Shown here piece by piece: positions 1-10,157 of a stretch of DNA of 64,000 bases. Under the pieces are notes generated by a model, which did no database searches, was not told the DNA's origin, and saw only the letters and a list, made by a program, of their open reading frames with translations. How positions within the stretch are numbered: position 1 is the stretch's first letter; every line of letters begins with the position of its first letter. Both the position numbers and the translations under genes were made by a program. The stretch spans positions 308,501-372,500 of the forward strand of contig CP060770.1 of NCBI GenBank assembly GCA_023205875.1, read 5' to 3'. The DNA is from Chloropicon primus. Its lineage: Eukaryota > Chlorophyta > Chloropicophyceae > Chloropicales > Chloropicaceae.

Positions 1-1153
1 GATGTCCAGCAGGTCCGTCTGCAGCCTGTGCATCAGGACCTCGCACTCCGGGTCGCCGAACCTGACGTTGAACTCCAGGACTTTGACCGCCCCCTCGTCG
101 TCGATCATCAGCCCAGCGAAGATGACCCCCTGGAAGGGGCAGCCCTCCTCCCTGAGGCCCCGGACGAGGGGCTCGATGACGGACTCCATCACCTCGGCCT
201 CCATCTCCGGGGTGAGGACAGGGGCGGGGGAGTACGCGCCCATGCCCCCCGTGTTCGGCCCCCTGTCCCCGTCGTAGGCGGCCTTGTGGTCCTGCGCCGA
301 GTGGAGGGGCTGGGTGTTCCCCTTGGAGTCCACGATGACGAAGAACGAGGCCTCTTCTCCGGCGAGAAAGTCCTCGATAACGATCGAGCTTCCCGCCGAA
401 CCGAATCTGTTCCCAAGAAGCATGGAGTCCACCGCCTCGGTGGCCTCCTCCATGGTCTGCGCCACCACCACGCCCTTGCCCGCCGCAAGCCCGTCCGCCT
501 TGACGACGACTGGAAACTCGTCCTTCCTCCCGAGGTACGCCTTGGCCTTCTCCGGATCCACGAAGACCTCGTACCCCGCGGTGGGGATGCCGTACTTGTC
601 GCAGAGGTCCTTCATGAACGTCTTCGAGCCCTCCAGCTGGGCCGCTTTCCTCGACGGTCCGAAGGCCCTGATCCCGTTCTCTCGCAGGGAATCCGCCAAT
701 CCGGCCACAAGCTCCGCCTCAGGCCCAATGACGACGAGGGAAACGCCATTCTCGTTGCAGAACTCGACCACGTCCTCGTGCTTGTCGCAGTCCAGCTCCT
801 CCTTGCTCACCAGACTCGTCTTCGGTTCTCTCTCGATTCCGGCATTCCCGGGAGCACAAAAGATTCTCGCGCACTGAGAGCTTCGCGCCATGGCCCAAAC
901 GAGAGCGTGCTCCCTCCCACCGCCGCCCACGACGAGAACCCTCACCGCTTCACCTCCAGAGGCTGCCAACTCGGAGGAGGCGACGACAGCTCTGTGCCTC
1001 CTCCCTCGACGCCGTCCGCCAAAGGAGGAGGAGGAGGACCACCACCCAATCGACGATGATGCGTTCACCATCGAGGACAACGACGACCCTCTCCACCCCA
1101 TCGCCAGGGCGAAACCTCTGCCATCGCCTCTCCCATGCATGGCAACGGAACGA

Positions 1154-1184
<31 letters not shown>

Positions 1185-1281
1185 GATGTTGTTGTTGATG
1201 CGTTCCTCTTCGCGAAGAAGATCTCCTCGTCGCGTGGCATCCTGCCAATGCCCTCCCGGATGTCATAACGCTCGACGCCAT
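1..1281 (-). CDS. purD: Phosphoribosylamine-glycine ligase (GARS), plastid-type leader, 3' end cut by window edge
   Basis: Catalyses ATP-dependent joining of phosphoribosylamine and glycine, step 2 of purine synthesis. Reading the minus strand from ATG at 1281, the frame is open to the window edge. The first ~110 residues are rich in Ser/Arg/Ala and low in acidic residues, with a run of nine Ser from an AGC repeat, as in a chloroplast transit peptide (starts MASSVMTSGRALAG). The enzyme core then begins with VLVVGGGGREHALVWA, followed by CAPGNAG, VVIGPEAELVAGL, KADGLAAGKGVVVA and NTGGMGAYSPAP, the N-domain and ATP-grasp motifs of PurD. The sequence ends in FNVRFGDPE near the left edge, so the C-terminal domain lies outside. 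Later in-frame ATGs (1266, 1140, 1101, 1071) are possible starts, but 1281 gives the best transit peptide. The long plus-strand frame over this interval is a shadow. Confidence 0.93.
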
Positions 1282-2026
1282 CGCTTCGCTTTCGTCAATC
1301 CCTTCCTCTCTGACTCTTCTGCTCCCCCCCCCCCAAAAAAAAAAAAGAGAGAGACAACGCGACTTCGTCAGGGGCTCCAATCCTCATCCCTCGGTCAATC
1401 CTCTCGTCCGAATAGTCATTCGAAAGAGGACATGACGACGCTTCGATATCTCAAGACCCTCGACGCACTCGACCTCGTCCTCGTCCTCGATTGCCGCTCC
1501 AAAGGGAACCCCTTTCCCGTTCCCAGACCTCACCTCCCCACACGCACGTTTTTTGCCAGATGGCAGCTCAGCAAGAGAGAGAGAAGAGAGAGAAGAGAGA
1601 AGAGAGTTTTCGTTGATGGACTGGATGGATCCATTCATTCATTCATTCATTCATTCATTCATTCGATCTCTGAATCTTTCTTCCTTCATCCTTCTTCTCT
1701 CTTACTCTCGTCCTGCTTGAGTTGCTCTCGTCCTCCTTCACCGACAGACCACCTCTCCTCTCTCGTCCTCTCTCGTCCTCTCTCGTCCTCCTTCACCGAC
1801 AGACCACCTCTCCTCTCCTCGATATTATATTACATGGCATGGCATGGCATGGTATGATATGGCGTATGGTGTGTGCCTTTCCTAAACCCTAAACCTCATC
1901 ATCACGTCATCCCCACCACCACAATAATCCATCCCCCAACCTGATGCTCTCCCCTCGAATTCACTCAGGTGCTCTCCATCTCTCCCCAGTTGGTTCAGGC
2001 CTCCATCACATCACTCACTCACTCCT
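1282..2026. promoter_or_regulatory. Promoter of GARS and 3' flank of CSN5; simple repeats and telo-box
   Basis: No gene seen. It holds a poly-C/poly-A tract near 1326, an (ATTC)n run at 1634-1664, a direct repeat of about 30 bp at roughly 1731 and 1790 separated by CTCTCGTC units, and ATGGC repeats near 1832. At 1880-1893 is CCTAAACCCTAAAC, the plant telo-box (AAACCCTAA), known in land plants from promoters of growth and translation genes. Whether it acts on GARS, about 600 bp away, is inference. Confidence 0.5.
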
Positions 2027-3196
2027 TCATGCCTCCATCACATCACTCGCCTCGTTCTTGTTCTTCTTGTTGTTGTTGAAGAGCCTGTCCTTGAGGATCT
2101 GGGAGAGCATGGAGTGGACCTGCTCGGTCGCGACTTTGCAGCCGTCTTGCGCGATTTTCGAGAGCCGCCCCAAGTTCTGCTTCTTCTTGTCACCGGACAC
2201 CAGGAAGAGCCCCCCGATCCTGCCGGCGTGTGCGATGTTGCTCTCCACCTGCTCCAGCTTCTCCACAAGGTCCTTGACCTGACCGGAGAGGTAATCCGAC
2301 CCGGAGACCACCTTACTGCTGGAAAGCGTCGAGACCCAGTACTTGTTCCAAAGCAGCTCGAACAGGTGAGAATCCAGGCTGCTCTTGAAGTACTGGATGT
2401 CGAGAGAGTAGTACTTCTTGCAGTGGACACCAAAGTCCTCCACCTTGTTCAGCGGGATCGTCTGGTACTCGTTCGGACCCTCCTCCGCGGCCTTGTAGTC
2501 CTTTGGGTACGTTCGAAACGCGCCGATCTCCACCTTGCCGGCGGCCTGCGTACGGATCGGATCGATCACAATTGCGAGGAACGGCTCGGTGTACTCCTGG
2601 TTCAGCATCTGGGTGTTCACGTCTATCCCAGACAGCCAGCAGCCGTACCCGGGGTGGCTGTGGTACCAACCCACCACGTTCTCCTGCCTGCCGCTCTCCT
2701 TGCTCCTCTGATTGTACTCCACCATATACTCGTACGCTTCGGCTTGGGCGTTCACCCTCGTCTCCGTGCCCTCCACGGGGAGAACAAAAGCATCGACGAC
2801 GACGATGGCGTCGCCCACGGGCTTCCCCTGGAGCATCCCCATCACCTCGATGTTCCCGCCCTGCTTGGTGTGGATTGCCATCTTCAACAGAGCCAAGGCC
2901 GACACGTACGCCGTCTTGAAGTAGTGAGGGTCCTTGGTCCAAGGAGCTTGCTGCGCCACCGCCTGCTGGGCCTCGTTGTCGTACTTCCAGAACTCATCCC
3001 TCCCCACATTCGCTTGAACCTGGGACGTCCCCGGATCCCGAGAGCTGCTCCCTCCCACGGCCTCCGCTCCCATCTTCCTCTCCTGCTTGTTCAAGTGAGA
3101 CGTAAGACCCTCCTCGTTGTCGTCCACGCACATCGTCACCTCGTTCTCCAGCTCCCACCTCTTCTGTGCTTGCCTCGCTCCACTCTCAGACGCCAT
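2027..3196 (-). CDS. CSN5: COP9 signalosome subunit 5 (JAMM deneddylase)
   Basis: Catalytic subunit of the COP9 signalosome, the zinc metalloprotease that removes NEDD8/RUB from cullins. A single 389-aa exon. The MPN domain starts near residue 90. The JAMM motif is complete: Glu117 (EVMGMLQGK), then [14 protein letters not shown] with His179, His181 and Asp192 as zinc ligands. [11 protein letters not shown] and GAFRTYP follow, both typical of CSN5 rather than its paralogue RPN11. The N-terminal ~60 residues, before [12 protein letters not shown], are longer than in most homologues and look disordered. Only about 50 bp separate the start codon from the duplicated ~300-bp promoter block at 3249-3545. 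Confidence 0.96.
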   Translation of the reverse strand: MASESGARQAQKRWELENEVTMCVDDNEEGLTSHLNKQERKMGAEAVGGSSSRDPGTSQVQANVGRDEFWKYDNEAQQAVAQQAPWTKDPHYFKTAYVSALALLKMAIHTKQGGNIEVMGMLQGKPVGDAIVVVDAFVLPVEGTETRVNAQAEAYEYMVEYNQRSKESGRQENVVGWYHSHPGYGCWLSGIDVNTQMLNQEYTEPFLAIVIDPIRTQAAGKVEIGAFRTYPKDYKAAEEGPNEYQTIPLNKVEDFGVHCKKYYSLDIQYFKSSLDSHLFELLWNKYWVSTLSSSKVVSGSDYLSGQVKDLVEKLEQVESNIAHAGRIGGLFLVSGDKKKQNLGRLSKIAQDGCKVATEQVHSMLSQILKDRLFNNNKKNKNEASDVMEA

Positions 3197-3248
3197 CCTT
3201 CACTCCCCTTCACTCCCCTGATCTTTCGATTCTTCACCAAACCTCCTC

Positions 3249-3545
3249 GTGTGACCAGTCTACGGAAAGATCGTGAGACGACGCTTCGAATGACACCGAT
3301 ATTCTCCCCTTTACCCGCCGTTGCCCTCGTCCTCTCCGCCGTCCAAAGTCTCCTCGTCTCCTCCAAAACCCTCCAGATGAACCTTCTTCACGGCCTCCTC
3401 GACCGATCCGGCAGCCGAATGCGTCGATCAAGAGACCGATGGAAAGGTCTCGCGACGATCTTTCGCCTCGTATCCCCCTCTTCCCCTCTCACGCTCTCGT
3501 TCGACCGCTGGACCTCGACCAAGCGCTCGCGCTCTCTCCACCTCT
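3249..3545 (-). repeat. ~300-bp duplicated promoter block (inverted partner at 39273-39570)
   Basis: Read on the minus strand this block matches the plus strand at 39273-39570 almost base for base, with scattered substitutions and a less conserved end near 3500. Both copies lie just upstream of a gene in the same relative orientation (CSN5 here, the TAF1C-like gene there). Both contain the palindromic GAAAGATC/GATCTTTCG element. Frames through it translate similarly in both copies, but without codon-like conservation, so I treat it as non-coding. Confidence 0.8.
3426..3466. promoter_or_regulatory. Copy of palindromic GAAAGGTC...GATCTTTCG promoter element
   Basis: Reads GGAAAGGTCTCGCGACGATC followed by TTTCG, an imperfect inverted repeat. 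Related copies lie at 3264-3291 and 3688-3710 in the same CSN5/thioredoxin intergenic space. See the finding on the element family. Confidence 0.5.
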
Positions 3546-3616
3546 TCCTCTCGCAATAGGGAAACCCTATTTTAGTTTTTAGTGGAGGCGAAGAAGAAGA
3601 GAACGAACGGAACGAG

Positions 3617-3787
3617 GTGAGTTCGAGGACATTTGCACGACACGGAGGCGGCGAGAGAAAGAAGGCGAGGGAGGATCCTCATAAAGAATCTCACGATCTT
3701 TCGAACGAGCCCTTCCACGACGTGAATGGCTCACGAGAAAGGATCGTAATGGACTGAACCATTCTTTTTTTTCTTCTCATGTGGCAG
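3617..3787 (+). other. Probable 5' UTR intron of the thioredoxin gene
   Basis: Donor GAG|GTGAGT at 3617 and acceptor at 3787, the latter after a T-rich tract ending GTGGCAG, would remove 171 nt just before the ATG at 3803. The transcript would then start near the AAACCCTATTTTAG stretch at about 3561. This rests only on the splice-site shape. Confidence 0.4.
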
Positions 3788-3802
3788 AGGATCACCATCA
3801 CC

Positions 3803-4476
3803 ATGGGAGGAAGTGTTGTTTACATCAAGAGCGAGGAGCAGTTCAACGAGATCATCGGAGCTGGAAAGCCGGTGCGTTACGAACCGTAACCGTCGCGAGG
3901 CGAATGCCTTGACTTTCGCCTAAACGATCTTTCCTCCTTCCCCCTCACGAACGAAAAAGATCTGGTGGTCTGGGGGATGGAAATTGATCTGTGGATGGTC
4001 AACGAGGGATGGCGGCGGCGGCTTTGGTTTTTACTGACTGGAGGTTTTGAATTCTTTTACTTTTATTTTTTATTTTTTGATTCTTCTTCTTCTTGGCATG
4101 GGCAAAGGTTGTGATTGACTTTACTGCAACTTGGTGTGGACCTTGCCAGCGTATTGCTCCCTTCTTCGAGGAGTTGAGCACCAAGTATCCTTCCGTCACC
4201 TTTGTCAAGGTTGACGTGGATGAGATGGACACCATCTCTGGAAACTGTGGTGTCAGGTAAGCCCAAGCGGGTCGTGGTGCTACCGTGTCCCTTCACTGAA
4301 GGGGTGCTCAAAGTTCGTCGTCGTTGTGTTCCTGACGCCGTCTCTGTCTCTCTCTCTCTGTCCGCAGGTGCATGCCTACCTTCTTGGTGTACAAGGATGG
4401 AAAGGCTCAGGCCGACGGCAGGCTCGAGGGTGCGTCCCCAGACGCCCTTGAGGAGCTCGTGAAGAAGTTTGCTTAA
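3803..4476 (+). CDS. Thioredoxin, h-type/cytosolic, three exons
   Basis: Small dithiol-disulfide reductase of 108 aa. Exons are 3803-3871, 4108-4256 and 4368-4476, with introns GTGCGT...AAAG (236 nt) and GTAAGC...GCAG (111 nt). Joined, it reads [18 protein letters not shown], then [20 protein letters not shown] with the WCGPC active site, then [28 protein letters not shown] with the cis-Pro after CM. It has no targeting leader, and length and start match cytosolic h-type thioredoxins. A CysMet pair precedes the cis-Pro. The first intron contains a CGTTACG/CGTAAC inverted pair at 3875-3889. Confidence 0.93.
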
Positions 4477-4612
4477 GCGTTCCAACAGTTTCGGGCACCG
4501 GCCCCGATGGATTGTTTTAATACAATATAATATCGTCAAAACAAAGGAAAGACGCGGAGGAGAAAAAGAAGATTCTTGCTTTTTTTTTTCTTGCTCATGA
4601 AAAACAAAATTA

Positions 4613-5608
4613 TCAGATCCCCTGGTACGTCACCCCTGGATTCTCCTCCTCGAACTTCCTTTCCAGTTCGAGCAAGTCGTCCTTGACGTCGCTGAACACG
4701 CTGGGATGCATTCTGTCGTGAAACAGGACGCCTTCGAGGTGGTCGTACTCGTGCTGGAAGATCCTCGCCTCAAGGCCTTCGAAAGACATTCTGCACGTCT
4801 CGCCACTGAGATCTTGGTACTCCACCAGCACGCTCTTGGGCCTCTTGACATCCCCCAGTATCTCAGGAAAGGACAGGCACCCCTCCTCGAACAGAGTCTG
4901 ACCCTTGCTTTTGCTCACGTACCTCGGATTCACGAGCACGGTCTCTTGGTCCTTCTCTGATGCCTCCCCCGTCGGGTTCCACACGAAGAGTCTTACGTTC
5001 ACGCCCACCTGAGGAGCCGCCAGGCCAATGCCTTCGGTGTCGTACATGACTTTGAACATCTCCCGGGACAGAGCCGCGAGCCGGTCGTCGAACTCGGTCA
5101 CTGTCAAGTTGGTAGCCCTGAGCTTGGGGTGAGGATACAGAAGGACTGACAGGGGGGCCGTGTAATTCAGCCCATCCCCTTGGTCCGTATCGCTCCCCCC
5201 GTTCTGCTTCTTCTTCTTCGCGCCCGTCGTCGCCTTTGCCTTGCCCTTCTTGCCCTGCTTCTTCTTCTTCTTCTTGTCCTCGGAAGAAGAAGACCTTCCC
5301 GATGCCTTGCTTTCCCTCTCACTGTCCTCCTTGAGCTCCTGAAGCTCTTTCAGGAACCCCTTGGCCGCGAACATCTTCACCGAGGGGCCAAAGCAACCTC
5401 CCTCTGTTCGACCAAGGCCCCACCAACCCAAGCTCTTGACCACCACACGACTCCTCGCTCCTCCGTTACGCGCAACGCCCGGACGTAACGGACGCGATGC
5501 CGTTGCCGCCGTCCCGCATGCTCGGCACGATGAACATGTGGAGGCCAACGCCCTCGGCACCGCTGCTCCTCGATGAGAAGGATTCCATCTGGAAGCAAGC
5601 TTTGCCAT
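4613..5608 (-). CDS. PDF1B: Peptide deformylase, plastid type (PDF1B-like)
   Basis: Removes the N-formyl group from nascent plastid-made proteins. I start it at the ATG at 5608 (331 aa). The open frame continues upstream, but there it runs through the promoter palindrome. The start MAKLASRWNPSHRGAAV looks like a transit peptide. The catalytic domain is about residues 149-331 with all three motifs: GIGLAAPQ (193-200), EGCLSFP (metal Cys244) and QHEYDHLEG (His286, Glu287, His290). Between leader and catalytic domain lies a ~60-aa linker with Ser-rich and Lys-rich runs (residues ~105-140). Such a basic linker is unusual for the family. Confidence 0.93.
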   Translation of the reverse strand: MAKLASRWNPSHRGAAVPRALASTCSSCRACGTAATASRPLRPGVARNGGARSRVVVKSLGWWGLGRTEGGCFGPSVKMFAAKGFLKELQELKEDSERESKASGRSSSSEDKKKKKKQGKKGKAKATTGAKKKKQNGGSDTDQGDGLNYTAPLSVLLYPHPKLRATNLTVTEFDDRLAALSREMFKVMYDTEGIGLAAPQVGVNVRLFVWNPTGEASEKDQETVLVNPRYVSKSKGQTLFEEGCLSFPEILGDVKRPKSVLVEYQDLSGETCRMSFEGLEARIFQHEYDHLEGVLFHDRMHPSVFSDVKDDLLELERKFEEENPGVTYQGI

Positions 5609-6233
5609 CAGGAACAATTTCGAAGAAGGATTTATCTTGCTTCTCGTGATGCTTAACGAGTCGACCGACCTATCAATCGAAAGATAATGAGACGCTCTTT
5701 CGTTACGTCCCGGTCTCGACACCCTTTCCTCGCCTCTCTCGCCCGCTATCCTCCTTGAGAACCAAATCAAGGCTACGTCTTCCTTCCAGACTCAAAAAAC
5801 CTTCTACGCCAACGTTGCCGACGAAGCCGGCCAGCAAACACGTCGAGTGAACAACCGACAGAAAGCTCGCGAGACGTAGCGTGCCTTGGTGCGATCGCCC
5901 GCCACTCGAAACGCCCTCAATTCCCTTCACGACCACTCAAACCTCCTGCTCTTCCTTGTTGGTGTGGACGAACGACGACTGGAGGTCGAATTTTGTGGAT
6001 GTCAATTGATCCCGGATGAAACACAGGGAGGAAAGAGAGGCGTTTGGGTGACAAGACGAACAACAAGAAGAAGAAGGCGGTGAAGGTCCCATCCATCCTC
6101 CTCCGTCATCCATGATCCATCCATCCATCATCCTCTCTCCCCCTTTCCTCTCTCTCTCAGCATTCCCATGAGCAACACACAGAGAGAGAAAGACAGACAG
6201 GCAGACAGACAGAGAGAGAGAGCACAGCACGTC
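5609..6233. promoter_or_regulatory. Divergent promoter region between peptide deformylase and the 374-aa gene
   Basis: No gene seen. The palindromic element is at 5671-5702: ATCAATCGAAAGATAATGAG followed by ACGCTCTTTCG, and CGTTACG at 5701 overlaps its end. CCATCC and AGAC/GAGA simple repeats sit at 6080-6225, just before the next start codon. Confidence 0.55.
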
Positions 6234-7526
6234 ATGGACAAGGCACCCCTACCACTGCCTAGGCTGGTCCTCACGGTGGAGTTCAACCTCACCGAGTAAG
6301 TCATCTCTCTCTCTCTCTCTCTCTCTACCTCCTCGTCCGTTACTGGTTTCCCTCCCCACTAACGGCTGCTCTGGTGACTCTCAAGGGTGGAGGAGGAGTG
6401 GCAGGGCAAGGACCATCAGAAGGCTTGCGAGGAAGCGGCGAGGGTCACGTCACTGCGTCCGGTGGACAGGGTGAGGGCAAGGTCGGTGAGGGTGAAGGGG
6501 ACGGCCACGACGGAGGTTGCACAAGCGCATACTTTCCAGACGGACGACGATGGCGTGGACGTGAGGCTCGAGTACTTGTACGGCAGCGATGGGGAGTCCA
6601 TGTGCATGCGGGTGATTGCCAACCTGGAAAGGGTGGATGGGGTGACCTCGCTCAGGCTGGGGCTCCATACCCTGGAAGTCCTGGAGGGAGGGCCCTCCGC
6701 GGTCTCGGGCTCGGCCGGTGGCTTCAAGAAGAATCCACCGTTCGCTTACGGCCTTCGACACACGCTGAACTTTGCGAGGATGATCGCCACCACGCTGGCC
6801 GACTTTGCCCTCGCCCGCTTGGGAGTCGTGTCCACCCTGGGAGCGAATGGGAGCGACGAGATCCCCAACTCCCCGGCGAGCCTCATCGCGTACCACTCCA
6901 AGGCGTCCGAGCCTCCACCAGAGACCGCGTTTCGCCTCTTCGGGGCCAAGGAAGGCGTGGCCAAGCCCTACCGCCAGTTTTTGTCCCTCCTGGAGTTGTG
7001 GGGGCAGAGGCTCGGGTCCTGGGGGTACTTTGTCCTGAACAATTGTTCCCCTTACGAGGTTGGGAAGGTTGTTCCCAGCGAGATCAGAAACGTTCACGAC
7101 ATGCATAGCATGGACAAGCGCTACGCCGGAGCCTTTGACCGTCCTTGCCTCCCTCCAGGGGAGGACGTTTGGCCCCTGAACAACTTTTACCACGTCAGAC
7201 GAATTTTCGTGAACAACTACGGCAGACACGTAAGTGAATTTTTTGTCCTCGCCCTGAGCGGCGCGCGTTGACACAACTGACGCTTTCCTCCCTTTCCTTC
7301 CCTGCAGGATGTGGCCACCAAGGCCAGGGCCACGGCGTTCAAGTGGGATTGGGTTGGGTTGAGCCCTGGCGTGTGGGGTGCCGGGTGCGCACAATTCAAT
7401 GGCAGGTTCTTCATGTGGATGAGGGGGACAGATGCTGGCCTGGACCTCGTTAAGGAAGAAGCGGAGAGGAGCTTTGCGCCTTTGCCTAGCGTGCGGCAAA
7501 TCCCCAAGTCAGCCCTTTTGGTGTGA
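6234..7526 (+). CDS. Unrecognised conserved-looking protein, three exons
   Basis: Exons 6234-6295, 6386-7229 and 7308-7526 join in frame to 374 aa (introns GTAAGT...CAAG of 90 nt and GTAAGT...GCAG of 78 nt). The protein begins MDKAPLPLPRLVLTVEFNLT, has a basic region near residue 50, and is soluble, with no signal peptide or membrane segment. Aromatic-rich blocks such as WGYFVLNNCSPYEVGKVVP, WPLNNFYHVRRIFVNNYGR and KWDWVGLSPGVWG suggest a folded, constrained domain. I do not recognise the family. The first intron is preceded by a (CT)n tract. Clean phase joins and GT-AG sites make it a real gene. Confidence 0.75.
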
Positions 7527-8035
7527 TTTCAAAGGAGGAAGCATCGCCACCCAAGGGGACCCACTCGCGGTCGGGTACATTAAGCTCTTCCACATATAAT
7601 GGATGCTTGCAAACAATTTTTTTTTTCTTCCTTGTTGTCCTTCCTCAAACCAACCCCCCCCCCTCTCTCTCTCTCTTCATGATGAATTACGATGATGATG
7701 GTGGTGAGACCACTCGTGGAGTGGCACAGAAGAAGGAGAAGGAGGGCAATGGCCTTGAGGCAACCTTGATCCTTGCCTCCTCCCTGCTGATCCCCTCCCT
7801 TCATTCGGAGATCTCCATCTCCATTTTTTTTTCATGCCTAGAGAAATTTTTATTTTTTCTCAGTTCCCTTGAAGGGACTTGAAGGATTGTTGAAACGCTC
7901 GCTCGATCCTTGTGACTGTAACGCACGCTGCGAAACCGATTGTCAGTGTGGCGGGTGGTGGATGCGGAAGAGGGGACTAGGCATCAGCTGTGCTCTCACT
8001 TGTCCAGTCTCATTGGGCTTAGGGGTACCGTGGCA
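7527..8035. promoter_or_regulatory. 3' flank of the 374-aa gene and 5' region of the AP2 gene
   Basis: No separate gene seen. It contains T-rich and CT-rich tracts (7615-7675) and a GATGATGATGGTGG stretch. The AP2 reading frame is open from about 7940 without an ATG until 8036, so transcription and possibly a short upstream exon lie in this stretch. Confidence 0.4.
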
Positions 8036-9318
8036 ATGGATGGCATCGGCTTGGATTGGATCCTCCTTGACCCTCCCTATCCGGTTGCATTCTACCCGAT
8101 CGAGCCTTCCGTTATGGAGGTGCCCAGCGATCCAGTGGGCGTGCCTCGCGGTGGCACAAACGCTGGCACGATCGCCACGGAACCCGAGGGACCCTTGCAG
8201 CGCCTGAATCGGCTCAAGAAGTCCACAAACTCGCCCGAGAAAGTGGAGGAAGACGCTCGAGCAGACCATGGAGCTCGGAGGCCATTGCAGGGTCAGCGAC
8301 GTGGGAGGGGGGCGAGGAATGAGGGAACCCGAAGGTCCACGAGGAGGAGGAAGATCGCAAAGTCCTCCGACAGGGGGGGGCAGGCCAACGAGAAGGGGGG
8401 GACCACGAGGGAACTGAGAGGGATCTCGGCGCACCGTAACACTGGAAAGTGGGAGTCTCACCTTTGGAACCCCAAAGTGAAGAGAAAGGGTGGACGGAGG
8501 AAAACTGGGGTGCAAGTCTACGTAAGTGCGCGGCTCAACGTTGCCGTCTCGACTCTCAGTCGCCCGCATTGCAAACAGACTGACCATTGCATTGCTTCCT
8601 CAAACCCGTTCTCTCGTGGAACAGCTGGGCCAGGTAAAAACAGCCGTCCGCGAGCTCACGGGCTTGGAGCCGATTGCACTGACTTGCTGTCCCTGTCCAA
8701 CTTTCTCTGCATTGCCCTTCCTTGCATCGGTTGCAGTTCTCGACACGGGAGGAGGCCGCGCGCACTTACGACAGGGCAAAGCTAAGTCAGTTCAGGAACG
8801 AAGTGAATGCGCTAATCCAACAGGCTGCGGAGGTGAACAGCAGCGCACAGCTGGATGAGTGGTTCTCCGAGAACATGAACTACAGTTACGAAACGTACAA
8901 AGACGAGTTTCACAACGACATCTTGACCTGGTAAGCAAACCCGTCTTTCCCCCCTTTCTTGTCCCTTGTTGACAGGCTGAAACCCGGAACGAACTCTTGA
9001 ACCCTCTTGTGCAGGGAGCATGACGTTTACATCGCGAGGCTGAAACACGTTATGGGAAACGGCAAAGGGTTCAAAGGCGTCAAGGAGGTGGTCGTGGAGG
9101 GCGAGACGAAGTTCGCTGCTTCGATCACGTACCACAAGTGGGACGCAGGGACCTTAAAAAAAAACAAGATGACCAAGGAGCTCGGTGTCTTTCCTACTGA
9201 TGTTGAGGCGGCCAAGGCCTACGATAACGCTGTGCTTGAGTTCAAGAACGGCAAGGGCGTGAGAAACTTTGAGAAGTACACGTACGAGAGTGCGTGCGGC
9301 GACTCGGGTGGATCCTAA
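8036..9318 (+). CDS. Double AP2-domain transcription factor with a 9-nt microexon
   Basis: Exons 8036-8521, 8625-8633, 8737-8930 and 9015-9318 (introns 103, 103 and 84 nt, all GT-AG) give 330 aa. AP2 domain 1 starts at RGISAHRNTGKWESHLW and passes GVQVY, the microexon LGQ, then FSTREEAARTYDRAKL. This reproduces the VYLGxFxTxEEAAxAYDxA core only if the 9-nt exon is included. Domain 2 is GFKGVKEVV... ELGVFPTDVEAAKAYDNAVL ... NFEKY. A basic stretch RRSTRRRKIAK before domain 1 may be the nuclear signal. Two AP2 repeats place it with the ANT/AP2 group of plants. Domain 1 has an extra basic insertion (KVKRKGGRRKTG). The start at 8036 is the first ATG in the frame. Confidence 0.85.
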
Positions 9319-9486
9319 CATGTACACACTCACTCTGGAGAAGAAAATGTTTGAATGCAACAGTAAAGTTTTTGACTCAGAACTTCATTGGAGATCATGT
9401 GGCTGCTTGGGTGCAGGTTTATGATGCAGAATAATCTCAGGTTCGGTCTGCTCAGACCCACGCCGCCCTCTGCATTATTCATGAGG

Positions 9487-10006
9487 ACCTCTTGCTTCTC
9501 CTTCCGTCCTCCAGCCACCATCATCCTCTACCGGGATGGAGTCTATCCTCCACCATCACTCACCATCAACTCTCTCCTCTCTCTCCATCTCTGCTCTGAT
9601 TCATCGATCGATCGATCGATCGGGATTCAGAAAAAGGAGCACCGATGACGGACGAGGTCACCTCTTGCTTCTCCTTCCGTCCTCCAGCCACCATCATCCT
9701 CTACCGGGATGGAGTCTATCCTCCACCATCACTCACCATCAACTCTCTCCTCTCTCTCCATCTCTGCTCTGATTCATCGATCGATCGATCGATCGGGATT
9801 CAGAAAAAGGAGCACCGATGACGGACGAGGTCACCTCTTGCTTCTCCTTCCGTCCTCCAGCCACCATCATCCTCTACCGGGATGGAGTCTATCCTCCACC
9901 ATCACTCACCATCAACTCTCTCCTCTCTCTCCATCTCTGCTCTGATTCATCGATCGATCGATCGATCGGGATTTCAGAAAAAGGAGCACCGATGACGGAC
10001 GAGGTC
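9487..10006. repeat. Three tandem copies of a 173-bp repeat
   Basis: Copies are 9487-9659, 9660-9832 and 9833-10006 (the last is 174 bp through one inserted T). They are nearly identical. Each carries an ATGGAGTC stretch, CCACCATC runs, four GATC units (CGATCGATCGATCGATCGGG) and ends GATGACGGACGAGGTCACC. The array ends just inside the candidate 5' end of the ArfGAP gene and makes up most of its upstream region. Near-identity suggests recent expansion. Confidence 0.95.
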
Positions 10007-10015
10007 ACCTCCGGC

Positions 10016-10126
10016 ATGGCTTCCGCTCCACAGGACGACGACGATCACCATCACGATCGCGATCGAAGCTCCTCACCAAAAAAAGACGCGACGTTTGACG
10101 TGCATTCTCACCCTCCATCCTCCAAC

Positions 10127-10157
<31 letters not shown>

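Noticed and set aside
28-1059. 343-codon plus-strand open frame at the left edge
   Set aside because: It is the antisense shadow of GARS; the minus strand reads a clear PurD protein across the same bases.
2114-3559. 481-codon plus-strand frame over CSN5
   Set aside because: Shadow of CSN5, rich in Leu/Val/His/Arg, with no known motif; the CSN5 frame has an intact JAMM motif.
9487-10006. CRISPR-like or protein-coding reading of the 173-bp array
   Set aside because: Units are contiguous with no spacers, and the host is eukaryotic. The identical 78-codon frames in units 1 and 2 are just the repeat.
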